This document shows positions 1 to 5,559 of a DNA stretch of 6,486 nt, piece by piece (positions within the stretch are counted from its first letter, which is position 1; every line of letters begins with the position of its first letter). The notes beneath the pieces are model-generated. The model was given only the letters and a program-made list of their open reading frames with translations. It did not search any database and had not been told where the DNA came from. The DNA lies in contig JAGBSA010000142.1 in the NCBI GenBank assembly GCA_017632095.1, forward strand, positions 1-6,486. Reading direction: 5' to 3'. Source of the DNA: Bacteroidales bacterium. GTDB taxonomy: Bacteria; Bacteroidota; Bacteroidia; Bacteroidales; P3. Made by a program: the position numbers and the translations under genes.

Positions 1-1
1 G

Positions 2-481
2 GTTTATCCGCTTGGAAACGGATTTGAGTGCGAGGGAGTAAAAGTTTTGTTGATTGGAGGCGGCGTAGGCGTTGCACCACTCTTGCATTTGGCAAAATGT
101 TTCCAAGAAAAAAACATACGTCCTCAAATTCTATTGGGTTATAGAGGCGAATCGCAAATGTTTGACAACGAAGTGTTCGCTCAATCTGGAGATTTGTTTA
201 TCAGTACCCAAGACGGAAGCCATGGAGAAAAAGGATTGGTAACAGAACACAGCGTTTTTGCAAATCAATTTGACGCAGTATATACTTGCGGACCAACTCC
301 TATGATGAGAGCCGTTGCTGAAAATTGCGAAAAACGAGGAATCAAGTGTTTTGTGTCTTTGGAAAACAAAATGGCTTGCGGAATCGGAGCCTGTCTGTGT
401 TGTGTTCAACAAACCACAAGCGGACATAAATGTACTTGCACAGAAGGTCCGGTATTCGATTCCAAAGAAATAGTATGGTAA
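2..481 (+). CDS. pyrK: Dihydroorotate dehydrogenase B, electron-transfer subunit (PyrK), 3' part only
   Basis: PyrK passes electrons from dihydroorotate oxidation, through FAD and a [2Fe-2S] cluster, to NAD+. It is the partner of the catalytic subunit PyrD in cytosolic class 1B dihydroorotate dehydrogenase (pyrimidine synthesis). The frame is open from base 2, so the N-terminal FAD-binding part lies outside the window; 159 residues are visible. A PLGNGF motif is followed by the nucleotide-binding glycine stretch GGGVGVAP (visible residues 19-26) and a [10 protein letters not shown] motif near residue 96, both typical of the NAD-binding half of ferredoxin-reductase-like proteins. The C-terminus has the iron-sulfur pattern C-x4-C-x2-C (residues 126, 131, 134) with a fourth cysteine, probably residue 146, just before TEGPVF. 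The stop lies 19 nt before the pyrD ATG, so the two are almost certainly co-transcribed. The cysteine-rich tail separates it from other flavin reductases. An internal TTG at 47 is not the start. Confidence 0.95.
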   Translation, partial: VYPLGNGFECEGVKVLLIGGGVGVAPLLHLAKCFQEKNIRPQILLGYRGESQMFDNEVFAQSGDLFISTQDGSHGEKGLVTEHSVFANQFDAVYTCGPTPMMRAVAENCEKRGIKCFVSLENKMACGIGACLCCVQQTTSGHKCTCTEGPVFDSKEIVW

Positions 482-500
482 AACAAGTAAAGAGAATGAT

Positions 501-1406
501 ATGGATAAGTTAGAGATAAATATAGGCTCATTAAAATTAAAGAATCCCGTAATGACAGCCTCCGGAACCTTTGGTTATGGAGAGGAATATATGGATTTTT
601 ACGACGTTCAAATGCTTGGAGGAATCATAGTCAAGGGAACGACAGGTGAACACAGAGAAGGGAACCCCGCAGTCAGAATGTGCGAAACGCCAATGGGTAT
701 GATAAATGCCGTAGGTTTGCAAAACAAAGGCGTGGATTACTTTTGCGAACACACCTATCCAAGAATTAAAGATTATAAAACAAATGTCATAGTAAACGTT
801 TCAGGTTCGAGCATAGAGGAATACTGCACCGTTGCCGAGAAAGTAGCAATGCTTGAAAATATTCCTGCAATAGAATTGAACATCTCTTGTCCTAACGTAA
901 AGAAAGGAGGAATGGGTTTCGGCACAAATCCAGCTATGGCAGCCGAAGTTGTTTCTCACGTTCGCAAAGTTTATCCTAAACATCTAATAGTAAAACTCAC
1001 GCCAAACGTAAGCTCGATTGCAGAGATAGCACAAGCAGTTGAAGGAGCGGGAGCAGATTCCCTATCGATGATAAACACAGTGCTTGCAATGGCAGTTGAT
1101 GCAGAGAAACGCAAAGCAGTATTGTCAACCGTTACAGCAGGCTTATCTGGTCCTGCAATCAAACCTATAGGCTTGCGATGTGTATATCAAGCTTCCAAAG
1201 TGGTGAAAATACCGATTATAGGCTTAGGTGGAATCACCAATGCAACCGATGCAATAGAGTATATCTTGGCAGGAGCAAGTGCTATTCAGATAGGATCACA
1301 GAACTTCGTCAATCCATTTGTCGGAAAAGAAGTCATAGAAGGAATGAAAGAGTATTTGGACAGACACAATCTAAAACACATACACGAAATCAAAGGCGTA
1401 ATTTAG
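501..1406 (+). CDS. pyrD: Dihydroorotate dehydrogenase B (NAD+), catalytic subunit
   Basis: This FMN enzyme oxidises dihydroorotate to orotate, the fourth step of de novo pyrimidine synthesis, and hands electrons to PyrK. The product is 301 residues, normal for class 1. It shows the TIM-barrel pattern of the family: [13 protein letters not shown] near residue 15, [13 protein letters not shown] near 63-75, VNVSGSS near 98, and NISCPNV at 127-133. Cys130 is in the position of the class 1 catalytic base; class 2 (quinone-linked) enzymes use serine. VKLTPNV (164-170), SMINT (189-193) and the phosphate-binding GLGGI (241-245) with GASAIQIGS (258-266) complete the FMN site. Immediate linkage to pyrK makes class 1B the clear choice over class 1A. 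The ATG at 501 is preceded by an A-rich leader without a strong Shine-Dalgarno sequence, and the protein begins at the expected place relative to the barrel. An intrinsic terminator follows about 25 bp after the stop. Confidence 0.97.
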   Translation: MDKLEINIGSLKLKNPVMTASGTFGYGEEYMDFYDVQMLGGIIVKGTTGEHREGNPAVRMCETPMGMINAVGLQNKGVDYFCEHTYPRIKDYKTNVIVNVSGSSIEEYCTVAEKVAMLENIPAIELNISCPNVKKGGMGFGTNPAMAAEVVSHVRKVYPKHLIVKLTPNVSSIAEIAQAVEGAGADSLSMINTVLAMAVDAEKRKAVLSTVTAGLSGPAIKPIGLRCVYQASKVVKIPIIGLGGITNATDAIEYILAGASAIQIGSQNFVNPFVGKEVIEGMKEYLDRHNLKHIHEIKGVI

Positions 1407-1430
1407 TGGATAGCTGTAATTTATAAACCC

Positions 1431-1484
1431 CAAAGCCACAGCGTTAAATTGAAATTTGAATCCAAAACGCTGTGGCTTTGTTTT
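1431..1484 (+). terminator. Intrinsic terminator after pyrD
   Basis: A perfect 15-bp inverted repeat (1431-1445 with 1466-1480, arm CAAAGCCACAGCGTT) with a 20-nt A/T-rich loop is followed directly by TTTT. It starts about 25 bp after the pyrD stop and ends the pyrK-pyrD transcript. The T-run is short, but the stem is long and GC-rich in its middle. Confidence 0.85.
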
Positions 1485-1522
1485 ATGAAAACAGAACTTG
1501 AAATAAAAAAATCCGAGAAAAA

Positions 1523-1554
1523 TTTGGCTGATTCGAAAATAAGTAGTACTTTTG
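1523..1554 (+). promoter_or_regulatory. Bacteroidota-type promoter of the initiator tRNA gene
   Basis: TTTG at 1523-1526, a 20-bp spacer, then TACTTTTG at 1547-1554. This matches the Bacteroidota primary sigma-factor consensus (TTTG, 19-21 bp, TAnnTTTG) at every defined position. Transcription would start near 1560, about 10 nt before the tRNA, leaving a very short 5' leader for RNase P. It lies downstream of the pyrD terminator, so the tRNA forms its own unit. Confidence 0.8.
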
Positions 1555-1570
1555 CAAAACGAAAACAGAG

Positions 1571-1645
<75 letters not shown>

Positions 1646-1649
1646 AAGG

Positions 1650-1690
1650 AACGAGGAATCGCAATGCGGTTTCTCGTTTTTCTTTTTCTT
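1650..1690 (+). terminator. Intrinsic terminator of the initiator tRNA unit
   Basis: A hairpin of at least 12 bp (1651-1662 with 1666-1677, including G-T pairs, loop AAT) is followed by a T-rich run with isolated C residues. It starts 5 nt after the encoded CCA, so the primary transcript would be little longer than the tRNA plus this hairpin. Confidence 0.8.
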
Positions 1691-1809
1691 ATCTCCCAAT
1701 ATCCCAAAGTAGCACATAAGAAATCCATACAAAGACACGCAATTTGTAGAGCAAAAATCACTGCAAAAAAAGCCCGTTTTTGAGCTGATTTCTTCAAATT
1801 TTAGTAAAA

Positions 1810-1893
1810 TAAAACCTTGTTTTTTGAAATTAAAACTTTGTTTTTCCAAAATAAAACAAAGAAATAAAAAATTAAAACGCCGTTTCGAATTAC
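1810..1893. repeat. Four degenerate direct repeats with an exact 21-bp period
   Basis: The hexamer TAAAAC occurs at 1810, 1831, 1852 and 1873, each exactly 21 bp from the last. All four units also share a G at unit position 10. Three of four have TTT at unit positions 11-13, and the first two units are similar along most of their length (TAAAACyTTGTTTTT). A related segment without the exact hexamer (AAAAAGCCCGTTTTTGAG, 1767-1784) lies upstream, one base out of phase. The strict period suggests either an old tandem duplication or a protein-binding array on one helix face. No function is recognised. The A/T-rich composition weakens the case, though the exact phase does not depend on it. Confidence 0.55.
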
Positions 1894-1902
1894 TCAAACG
1901 GC
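1879..1902 (-). terminator. Possible orphan terminator hairpin reading on the - strand
   Basis: A 7-bp perfect stem GCCGTTT/AAACGGC (1879-1885 with 1896-1902) has a 10-nt loop. On the - strand it is followed by a T-rich stretch (complement of 1861-1878), the arrangement of an intrinsic terminator. No - strand gene ends here: the hydrolase stops at 2464 and has its own hairpin. It may be a relic, a backup terminator for read-through, or chance. Confidence 0.3.
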
Positions 1903-1971
1903 ATTTGCGAAAATTTATCCTTGAATTTGATGTGCTTTAATCTAAAACAGACGAGAATTTCTCAGTACTTC

Positions 1972-1996
1972 ATTTTAACAAAACAAATGTTAAAAT
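1972..1996. repeat. 9-bp perfect inverted repeat upstream of the WD40-remnant promoter
   Basis: ATTTTAACA (1972-1980) and TGTTAAAAT (1988-1996) are exact reverse complements separated by 7 nt. The dyad lies about 25 bp upstream of the -33 element at 2021, where an activator or repressor could bind. A/T-rich dyads also arise by chance in this kind of DNA, so a regulatory role is only a possibility. Confidence 0.4.
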
Positions 1997-2020
1997 CTTG
2001 CAAGCCTTGATAACCGATTG

Positions 2021-2052
2021 CTTGTTCGAAAGGAAAAGTTTTTCTACTTTTG
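2021..2052 (+). promoter_or_regulatory. Bacteroidota-type promoter of the WD40 remnant
   Basis: CTTG at 2021-2024 (3 of 4 to TTTG), a 20-bp spacer and TACTTTTG at 2045-2052 (all defined positions match). The expected start is near 2059, about 40 nt before the signal-peptide frame at 2099. The promoter looks intact although the gene behind it is broken. Confidence 0.65.
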
Positions 2053-2098
2053 TGCTGACAAGACGAATTGAACGTATAAAACAACAGAGATTAAGAAG

Positions 2099-2306
2099 TT
2101 GAAAATTTTAAGTTTGTTTGCAGTGCTTGCGACTTTGTTTTGTAAACTTCGAAATGCTTTTCGCTCAAGAGCAAATATCATTAAAACATTTCAAAACTTT
2201 GGAAGGACATTTCTATTTACTCAATTCCGTTGTTTGGAGTCCCGACGGCAAATATTTGGTAAATGCTTCGGTGGACGCAATCGTTAAAATATGGTGCGTA
2301 GAGTAA
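2099..2306 (+). pseudogene. Remnant of a secreted WD40-repeat protein (frameshifted, one blade)
   Basis: Two overlapping frames together look like one damaged gene. From TTG 2099, one frame reads like the start of a signal peptide (KILSLFAVLATLF). The neighbouring frame, from about 2150, continues with LFAQEQ, a plausible signal-peptidase site. It then gives one WD40 unit: GH at the start, NSVVWSPDGKYLVNAS in the middle, and KIW before the stop at 2304. One surplus base around 2140-2153 would explain the shift; removing one there gives a continuous signal peptide plus WD40 unit. The start codon is TTG where MKIL would normally begin with ATG, and the last WD40 residue pair is WC instead of WD. 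WD40 propellers usually need about seven blades, so a single blade is a truncation. Alternatively, a 50-residue peptide from ATG 2154 could still be made. The ancestor's function is unknown. Confidence 0.65.
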
Positions 2307-2374
2307 TGATTTATATGTACAAGGTGAAAAGATAGGAGCCAGTGTCTTGATTTCGTTCTCCCAAACGTTTGTTT

Positions 2375-2382
2375 TACTTTTG
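2375..2382 (+). promoter_or_regulatory. Promoter-like -7 element before a hairpin terminator
   Basis: TACTTTTG at 2375-2382 is the same octamer as in the tRNA-fMet promoter and the WD40-remnant promoter. No good TTTG is found 19-21 bp upstream (TTTC at 2351 is the nearest). If used, transcription would start near 2389 and stop at the hairpin ending at 2443, giving an RNA of roughly 55 nt. Confidence 0.3.
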
Positions 2383-2410
2383 TGAATCTTGTTTTGCGGA
2401 ATATAAAAGG

Positions 2411-2443
2411 AAAACCTCCTTTGTTATAAACTCGGGAGGTTTT
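2411..2443. terminator. Bidirectional terminator between convergent units
   Basis: AAAACCTCC (2411-2419) and GGAGGTTTT (2435-2443) are perfect reverse complements around a 15-nt loop. Because the arms end in A-runs and T-runs, either strand gives a GC-containing stem with a 3' T-run. The hairpin lies 21 bp beyond the hydrolase stop on the - strand and 105 bp after the WD40-remnant stop on the + strand, so it can serve both converging transcripts. Confidence 0.7.
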
Positions 2444-2463
2444 ATTGTGGTTTTGTAATAGGT

Positions 2464-3651
2464 TTATTCCAAGCCTTTGATGGCAAACAGTGCTGAGAGT
2501 CCCATGCCGTATTCAAGGCATTGTTCGTCCACATCGAAGTTTGCCGTGTGCAGATTGGTGATTTGTTTGTCTTTTATCTTGGTTCCCAATCGCCAATAGC
2601 ACGCCGGAATTCTTTGAGCAAAGTATGAGAAATCCTCTGCGGTCATTCTCATATTTATATCCAAGACATTCTCTTTTCCTATGTATGATTCCGCCCATTC
2701 TTTGCTTGCTTTGACTAATTCGGAATCGTTATTTACAAAAGGATAACCGTGATCGATGAATACGTCTGCTTCGGCTCCGTATGCTTTTGCGGTATTTTCG
2801 GCTATTCGATGTATGTGTTGGTGGGCTTGTTTGCGCCAATCTTCGTCGAATGTTCTGATTATACATTCTAAATCGACTTTTGAAGGAATTATATTTGTTC
2901 TTCCTTCTGCTATAAAGCGACCTACGGAAAAGGTTGTCGGCATTGTCGGGTTGGCATTTCTGCTTACAAGGGTTTGAAGTGCTAATACTACATGTGAGGC
3001 TGCTACAATCGGGTCGGTGTTTAGCTCAGGTGTCGCTCCATGTCCTCCTTTGCCTCGCACTTCTATGTAGATTTCGTCTGTTGAGGCCATGTATTTGCCT
3101 TCTTTTATGCCGATTTGTCCCGTCTCCATTTCGGGTGTGGTGTGCAATGCAAAAATTTTTGACGGGGTTTCGTCTTTGAAGATTCCTGCGTTAAGCATTG
3201 TGATTGCTCCTCCGGGATAGTGCTCTTCTGAGGGTTGGAAGATAAACATTACTTTGCCGCCAAAGTGTTCTCGAAGTTCGGATAGTATGCGTATTGTGCC
3301 TATTAGGATTGCCATGTGTACGTCGTGGCCGCATGCGTGCATAACTCCTTCGTTTAGGCTTTTGAATGGTAGGTTTGTTTTCTCTTTTATGGGTAGTGCG
3401 TCCATGTCTGCTCTCAATGCAACGCAGTTGTTCGAAGGTAATTCGCCGACTATGTAACCGCAAATGCCATGTCCGGCGATGTTTCTTTGATATGAAACAC
3501 CTTTTATGTTGTCTAGTTGTTGACAAATAAAGTCTGCTGTGTTTTTTTCTTGTTTTGAAAGTTCTGGATATTGGTGCAGATGTCTGCGAATAGCAATAAC
3601 ATCATCTAAGTGATGCAATGCGGATTTTTGTATAATTTCTTGGATTCTCAT
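2464..3651 (-). CDS. M20-family (M20D type) metal-dependent amidohydrolase
   Basis: This 395-residue protein is a cytosolic zinc- or manganese-type aminoacylase-like hydrolase of the M20D group, whose members include hippurate hydrolase, auxin-conjugate hydrolases and N-acyl-amino-acid or N-acetyl-diaminopimelate deacylases. It has RRHLHQYPELS (22-32), RADMDALPI (80-88), the metal site MHACGHDVH (104-112; Cys107, His109), FQPSEE (138-143; Glu142 and Glu143 as base and ligand), His170 in ALHTTPE, GGHGATPE in the dimerisation domain (202-209), and a C-terminal His368 in LHTANF. All expected metal and catalytic residues are present. No signal peptide is seen. The substrate cannot be named; an N-acylated amino acid is the likely class. 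The start at 3651 fits the family's N-terminus, and the next in-frame Met is residue 83. It lies only 2 nt after tRNA-Thr and appears to be the last gene of that tRNA transcript; no promoter of its own was found. Confidence 0.93.
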   Translation of the reverse strand: MRIQEIIQKSALHHLDDVIAIRRHLHQYPELSKQEKNTADFICQQLDNIKGVSYQRNIAGHGICGYIVGELPSNNCVALRADMDALPIKEKTNLPFKSLNEGVMHACGHDVHMAILIGTIRILSELREHFGGKVMFIFQPSEEHYPGGAITMLNAGIFKDETPSKIFALHTTPEMETGQIGIKEGKYMASTDEIYIEVRGKGGHGATPELNTDPIVAASHVVLALQTLVSRNANPTMPTTFSVGRFIAEGRTNIIPSKVDLECIIRTFDEDWRKQAHQHIHRIAENTAKAYGAEADVFIDHGYPFVNNDSELVKASKEWAESYIGKENVLDINMRMTAEDFSYFAQRIPACYWRLGTKIKDKQITNLHTANFDVDEQCLEYGMGLSALFAIKGLE

Positions 3652-3653
3652 AG

Positions 3654-3726
3654 AGCCACATTGCGGACTCGAACCGCAGACCTACGCATTACGAATGCGG
3701 CGCTCTACCAACTGAGCTAAAGTGGC
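3654..3726 (-). tRNA. tRNA-Thr (anticodon CGT), no encoded CCA
   Basis: The cloverleaf reads on the - strand: acceptor GCCACTT with ATGTGGC, T8-A9, D-stem GCTC/GAGC, anticodon loop TTCGTAA (CGT, reads ACG), T-arm TGCGG-TTCGAGT-CCGCA, discriminator T at 3654. Two pairs are imperfect: T6·T67 in the acceptor stem and C27·T43 at the base of the anticodon stem. The 3' trailer begins CTATG rather than CCA, so CCA must be added after processing. It follows tRNA-Lys by 29 bp and precedes the hydrolase start codon by 2 nt. Confidence 0.94.
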
Positions 3727-3729
3727 ATG

Positions 3730-3743
3730 CTCAGCTATCTGAG
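3730..3743 (-). other. Small hairpin in the tRNA-Lys/tRNA-Thr spacer
   Basis: A perfect CTCAG/CTGAG stem with a 4-nt loop occupies half of the 29-bp spacer between the two tRNAs. It may help keep the precursor apart or guide processing. It is short enough to be chance. Confidence 0.3.
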
Positions 3744-3755
3744 GTTTTGAAGTAG

Positions 3756-3828
3756 TGTCCTCGCAGGGACTCGAACCCTGGACCCATTGATTAAGAGTCA
3801 ATTGCTCTACCAGCTGAGCTACGAAGAC
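3756..3828 (-). tRNA. tRNA-Lys (anticodon CTT), no encoded CCA
   Basis: Read on the - strand: acceptor GTCTTCG with CGAGGAC (one T-G pair), T8-A9, D-stem GCTC/GAGC, anticodon stem ATTGA/TCAAT with loop CTCTTAA (CTT, reads AAG), T-arm CAGGG-TTCGAGT-CCCTG, discriminator A at 3756. The trailer begins CTAC, so CCA is not encoded. It is the first gene after the - strand promoter near 3867-3897. Confidence 0.95.
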
Positions 3829-3840
3829 ATGTGCACTAAA

Positions 3841-3855
3841 GGAAGTTTCGCTTCC
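3841..3855 (-). other. Hairpin in the 5' leader of the tRNA-Lys transcript
   Basis: GGAAG/CTTCC with a 5-nt loop lies between the predicted transcript start (about 3860) and the tRNA-Lys 5' end (3828). It would form a stem near the 5' end of the tRNA-tRNA-hydrolase precursor. Its role is unknown; protection of the 5' end or spacing before the RNase P cut is possible. Confidence 0.3.
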
Positions 3856-3866
3856 ATTTGCGTTTG

Positions 3867-3897
3867 CAAAGGTAGCAATTACTTCTGACTTAACAAT
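3867..3897 (-). promoter_or_regulatory. Promoter of the tRNA-Lys / tRNA-Thr / amidohydrolase unit
   Basis: On the - strand, ATTG (complement of 3894-3897; 3 of 4 to TTTG), a 19-bp spacer and TACCTTTG (complement of 3867-3874). The -7 element matches the Bacteroidota consensus fully. Start of transcription is expected near 3860, about 32 nt before tRNA-Lys. It faces away from the atp promoter, with which it shares the 257-bp gap 3829-4085. Confidence 0.7.
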
Positions 3898-4011
3898 ATT
3901 TTTTTTGAAAAAAGTTTTTGCTTTTCAATTTAAGTCGTTAAAAATCAGAATTTTGTTTTTTGTCTTTCTTTTTTTTAGTTTAACTGTGTCTTCTCTTTGA
4001 AAAAAAAGCAA

Positions 4012-4033
4012 TACCTTTGGACGTCTAATTTTG
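4012..4033 (+). promoter_or_regulatory. Promoter region of the atpE operon with two -7 elements
   Basis: TACCTTTG at 4012-4019 and TAATTTTG at 4026-4033 both fit TAnnTTTG, and each is followed by GAC, so the segment TAnnTTTGGAC is repeated with a 14-bp offset. No good TTTG lies 19-21 bp upstream of either; the TTTG at 3996-3999 is too close to the first and too far from the second. Start sites near 4026 or 4040 would give leaders of about 60 or 46 nt before atpE. Confidence 0.5.
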
Positions 4034-4082
4034 GACTTTAGTTTAAGTAAAATATAACATAGTTTTAAGTTTAAATAATTAA

Positions 4083-4346
<264 letters not shown>

Positions 4347-4362
4347 ACAAATTTAGGAATTT

Positions 4363-4398
4363 ACGGCAGCCAGGCTTTTGTTCAGGTTGCTGTTTTTT
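4363..4398 (+). terminator. Terminator-like hairpin between atpE and atpF (possible attenuator)
   Basis: CGGCAGCC (4364-4371) pairs with GGTTGCTG (4385-4392), with two G-T pairs and an extra A-T at the base. The loop is 13 nt and six T residues follow (4393-4398). This is the form of an intrinsic terminator, placed inside the operon 17 nt after the atpE stop and 33 nt before atpF. Partial termination would give a short atpE-only mRNA and less of the downstream message. Confidence 0.65.
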
Positions 4399-4430
4399 GA
4401 TTTTAGATTAATTTTTACGTTAGATATAAT

Positions 4431-4922
4431 ATGGGACTATTGACGCCCGGATTGGGTTTATTGTTCTGGATGCTTTTGACGTTCTCTGTGCTTTTGTTCG
4501 TTTTGGGTAAATTCGGCTGGCCTGTTGTATTGAGAATGATGAAAGACAGAGAGGAAAATATTAGACAGTCGCTTGAGGCTGCAGACAAGGCTAAATTAGA
4601 AATGCAACAACTTCAATGTAATAATGAATTATTGTTGAAGCAGGCTCAAGAGGATAGAGATAAAATGCTGAAAGAAACAAAACTTTTGAAAGAACAAATA
4701 TTGGAAGATGCAAAAGCAAGTGCCCAAAAAGAAGCTCAAAGAATTATTGCAGACGCTCGCGAAGTTATCAATTATGAGAAATTGCATGCAATGACTGAGT
4801 TAAAAAACCAAATTGCTAATCTTTCAATAGAGATTGCTGAAGATTTGTTGAAGCATGAGCTTTCAGACAAACAAAAGAGTAATGAAATAATCGAAGATAG
4901 GATTTCGAAGATTAAACTATAA
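4431..4922 (+). CDS. atpF: F1Fo ATP synthase subunit b
   Basis: Subunit b is the peripheral stalk that holds F1 against the Fo stator. The 163-residue product starts MGLLTPGLGLLFWMLL, an opening typical of Bacteroidota b subunits. It has one membrane helix (about 8-27), GKFGWPVVLRMMKDREENI just after it, and then a long charged helix rich in Lys, Glu, Gln and Ala up to the C-terminus, which pairs as a dimeric coiled coil. Length is normal. The start ATG 4431 has an A/T-rich leader without a Shine-Dalgarno sequence. It lies 84 nt after atpE and 12 nt before atpH. Confidence 0.95.
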   Translation: MGLLTPGLGLLFWMLLTFSVLLFVLGKFGWPVVLRMMKDREENIRQSLEAADKAKLEMQQLQCNNELLLKQAQEDRDKMLKETKLLKEQILEDAKASAQKEAQRIIADAREVINYEKLHAMTELKNQIANLSIEIAEDLLKHELSDKQKSNEIIEDRISKIKL

Positions 4923-4934
4923 TAATTGTGTCGT

Positions 4935-5492
4935 ATGAACAGTTATAAACTTCAAACACGTTACGCTCAATCGTTGTTCGATTTGTCGCAAGAACAAGGC
5001 ATTTCTTCAAAAGTTTATGAGGATATGTTGTTGGTTATGCAGGTGTGTGTGGAAAATCATGAACTTCGAACAATTCTTAAAAATCCTGTCATCAAATCTG
5101 ATAACAAGAAAGCTATTGTTAATGATATTTTTCAAAATCATGTGCAGGAATTGTCGCTTGCGTTCATGGATTTGTTGATAGTAAAGCGTCGCGATGTATT
5201 GTTGTATGAGATTGCCGAGAAATATACAGAGATTTTTAAGGAATTTAATGGTATAAAGACGGTTCTGATTTCTACGGCAACTGCTTTAGATGACAAAGAG
5301 ACAGAATTGTTAAAAAATAAGATAGAAACTGAATTGGGTTCGAAGATAGATTTGCAAACAAAGGTAAACCCTAAATTGATTGGTGGATTTTGTTTGCTTG
5401 TTGATGGTATGCAATATGATGCTAGCTTTATGAACCAAATTGCTAAGTTGAAAAAGGAGTTTACTAAAAACGTTTACGAAAAGGTATTCTAA
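4935..5492 (+). CDS. atpH: F1Fo ATP synthase subunit delta (OSCP)
   Basis: The delta subunit joins the top of F1 to the peripheral stalk. From ATG 4935 it is 185 residues, usual for the family. An N-terminal helical domain starts YKLQTRYAQSLFDLSQEQG and contains the NPVI motif (about 50-53). The C-terminal part has the family signature NPKLIGGFCLLVDG (145-158) followed by MQYDAS. The frame is open three codons further to a TTG at 4926, but the ATG gives the normal N-terminus and a 12-nt gap from atpF. Order b-delta-alpha is the standard bacterial one. Confidence 0.95.
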   Translation: MNSYKLQTRYAQSLFDLSQEQGISSKVYEDMLLVMQVCVENHELRTILKNPVIKSDNKKAIVNDIFQNHVQELSLAFMDLLIVKRRDVLLYEIAEKYTEIFKEFNGIKTVLISTATALDDKETELLKNKIETELGSKIDLQTKVNPKLIGGFCLLVDGMQYDASFMNQIAKLKKEFTKNVYEKVF

Positions 5493-5559
5493 TATCTTAG
5501 AGGTAATGTTTTTAGAGTTGTGAAAATTTTAGTGAAATCAAAAAATAGAGAATTGTAAT

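Larger units (their letters stand above)
1691..2020. other. Gene-free A/T-rich interval with repeats and inverted repeats
   Basis: No credible gene is seen on either strand. The interval holds a phased set of short direct repeats (1810-1893), a GCCGTTT/AAACGGC hairpin (1879-1902), a small palindrome GAGAA-T-TTCTC (1953-1963) and a 9-bp inverted repeat (1972-1996). The long open frames on the - strand here run through the tRNA terminator and into antisense tRNA, and are not believable as genes. Confidence 0.6.

Noticed and set aside
1810..1893. CRISPR array
   Set aside because: The repeats share only a hexamer and one further base, the period is 21 bp, and there are no distinct spacers, leader or cas genes.
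3191..3526. Arg- and Thr-rich - strand frame inside the hydrolase gene
   Set aside because: It is an out-of-frame shadow of the M20 hydrolase, low in hydrophobic residues and without any recognisable motif.
3729..3860. tRNA-associated integration (attachment) site
   Set aside because: No integrase, no direct repeat of a tRNA 3' end and no mobile-element gene are visible next to either - strand tRNA.
4420..4432. TATAAT at 4425-4430 as a promoter for atpF
   Set aside because: It abuts the atpF ATG, leaving no leader, and Bacteroidota promoters use TAnnTTTG; it is better read as A/T-rich leader.
4926..4934. TTG start giving a three-residue longer atpH
   Set aside because: The ATG at 4935 gives the usual delta N-terminus; the extra residues (Met-Cys-Arg) are not typical, and TTG starts are less common.
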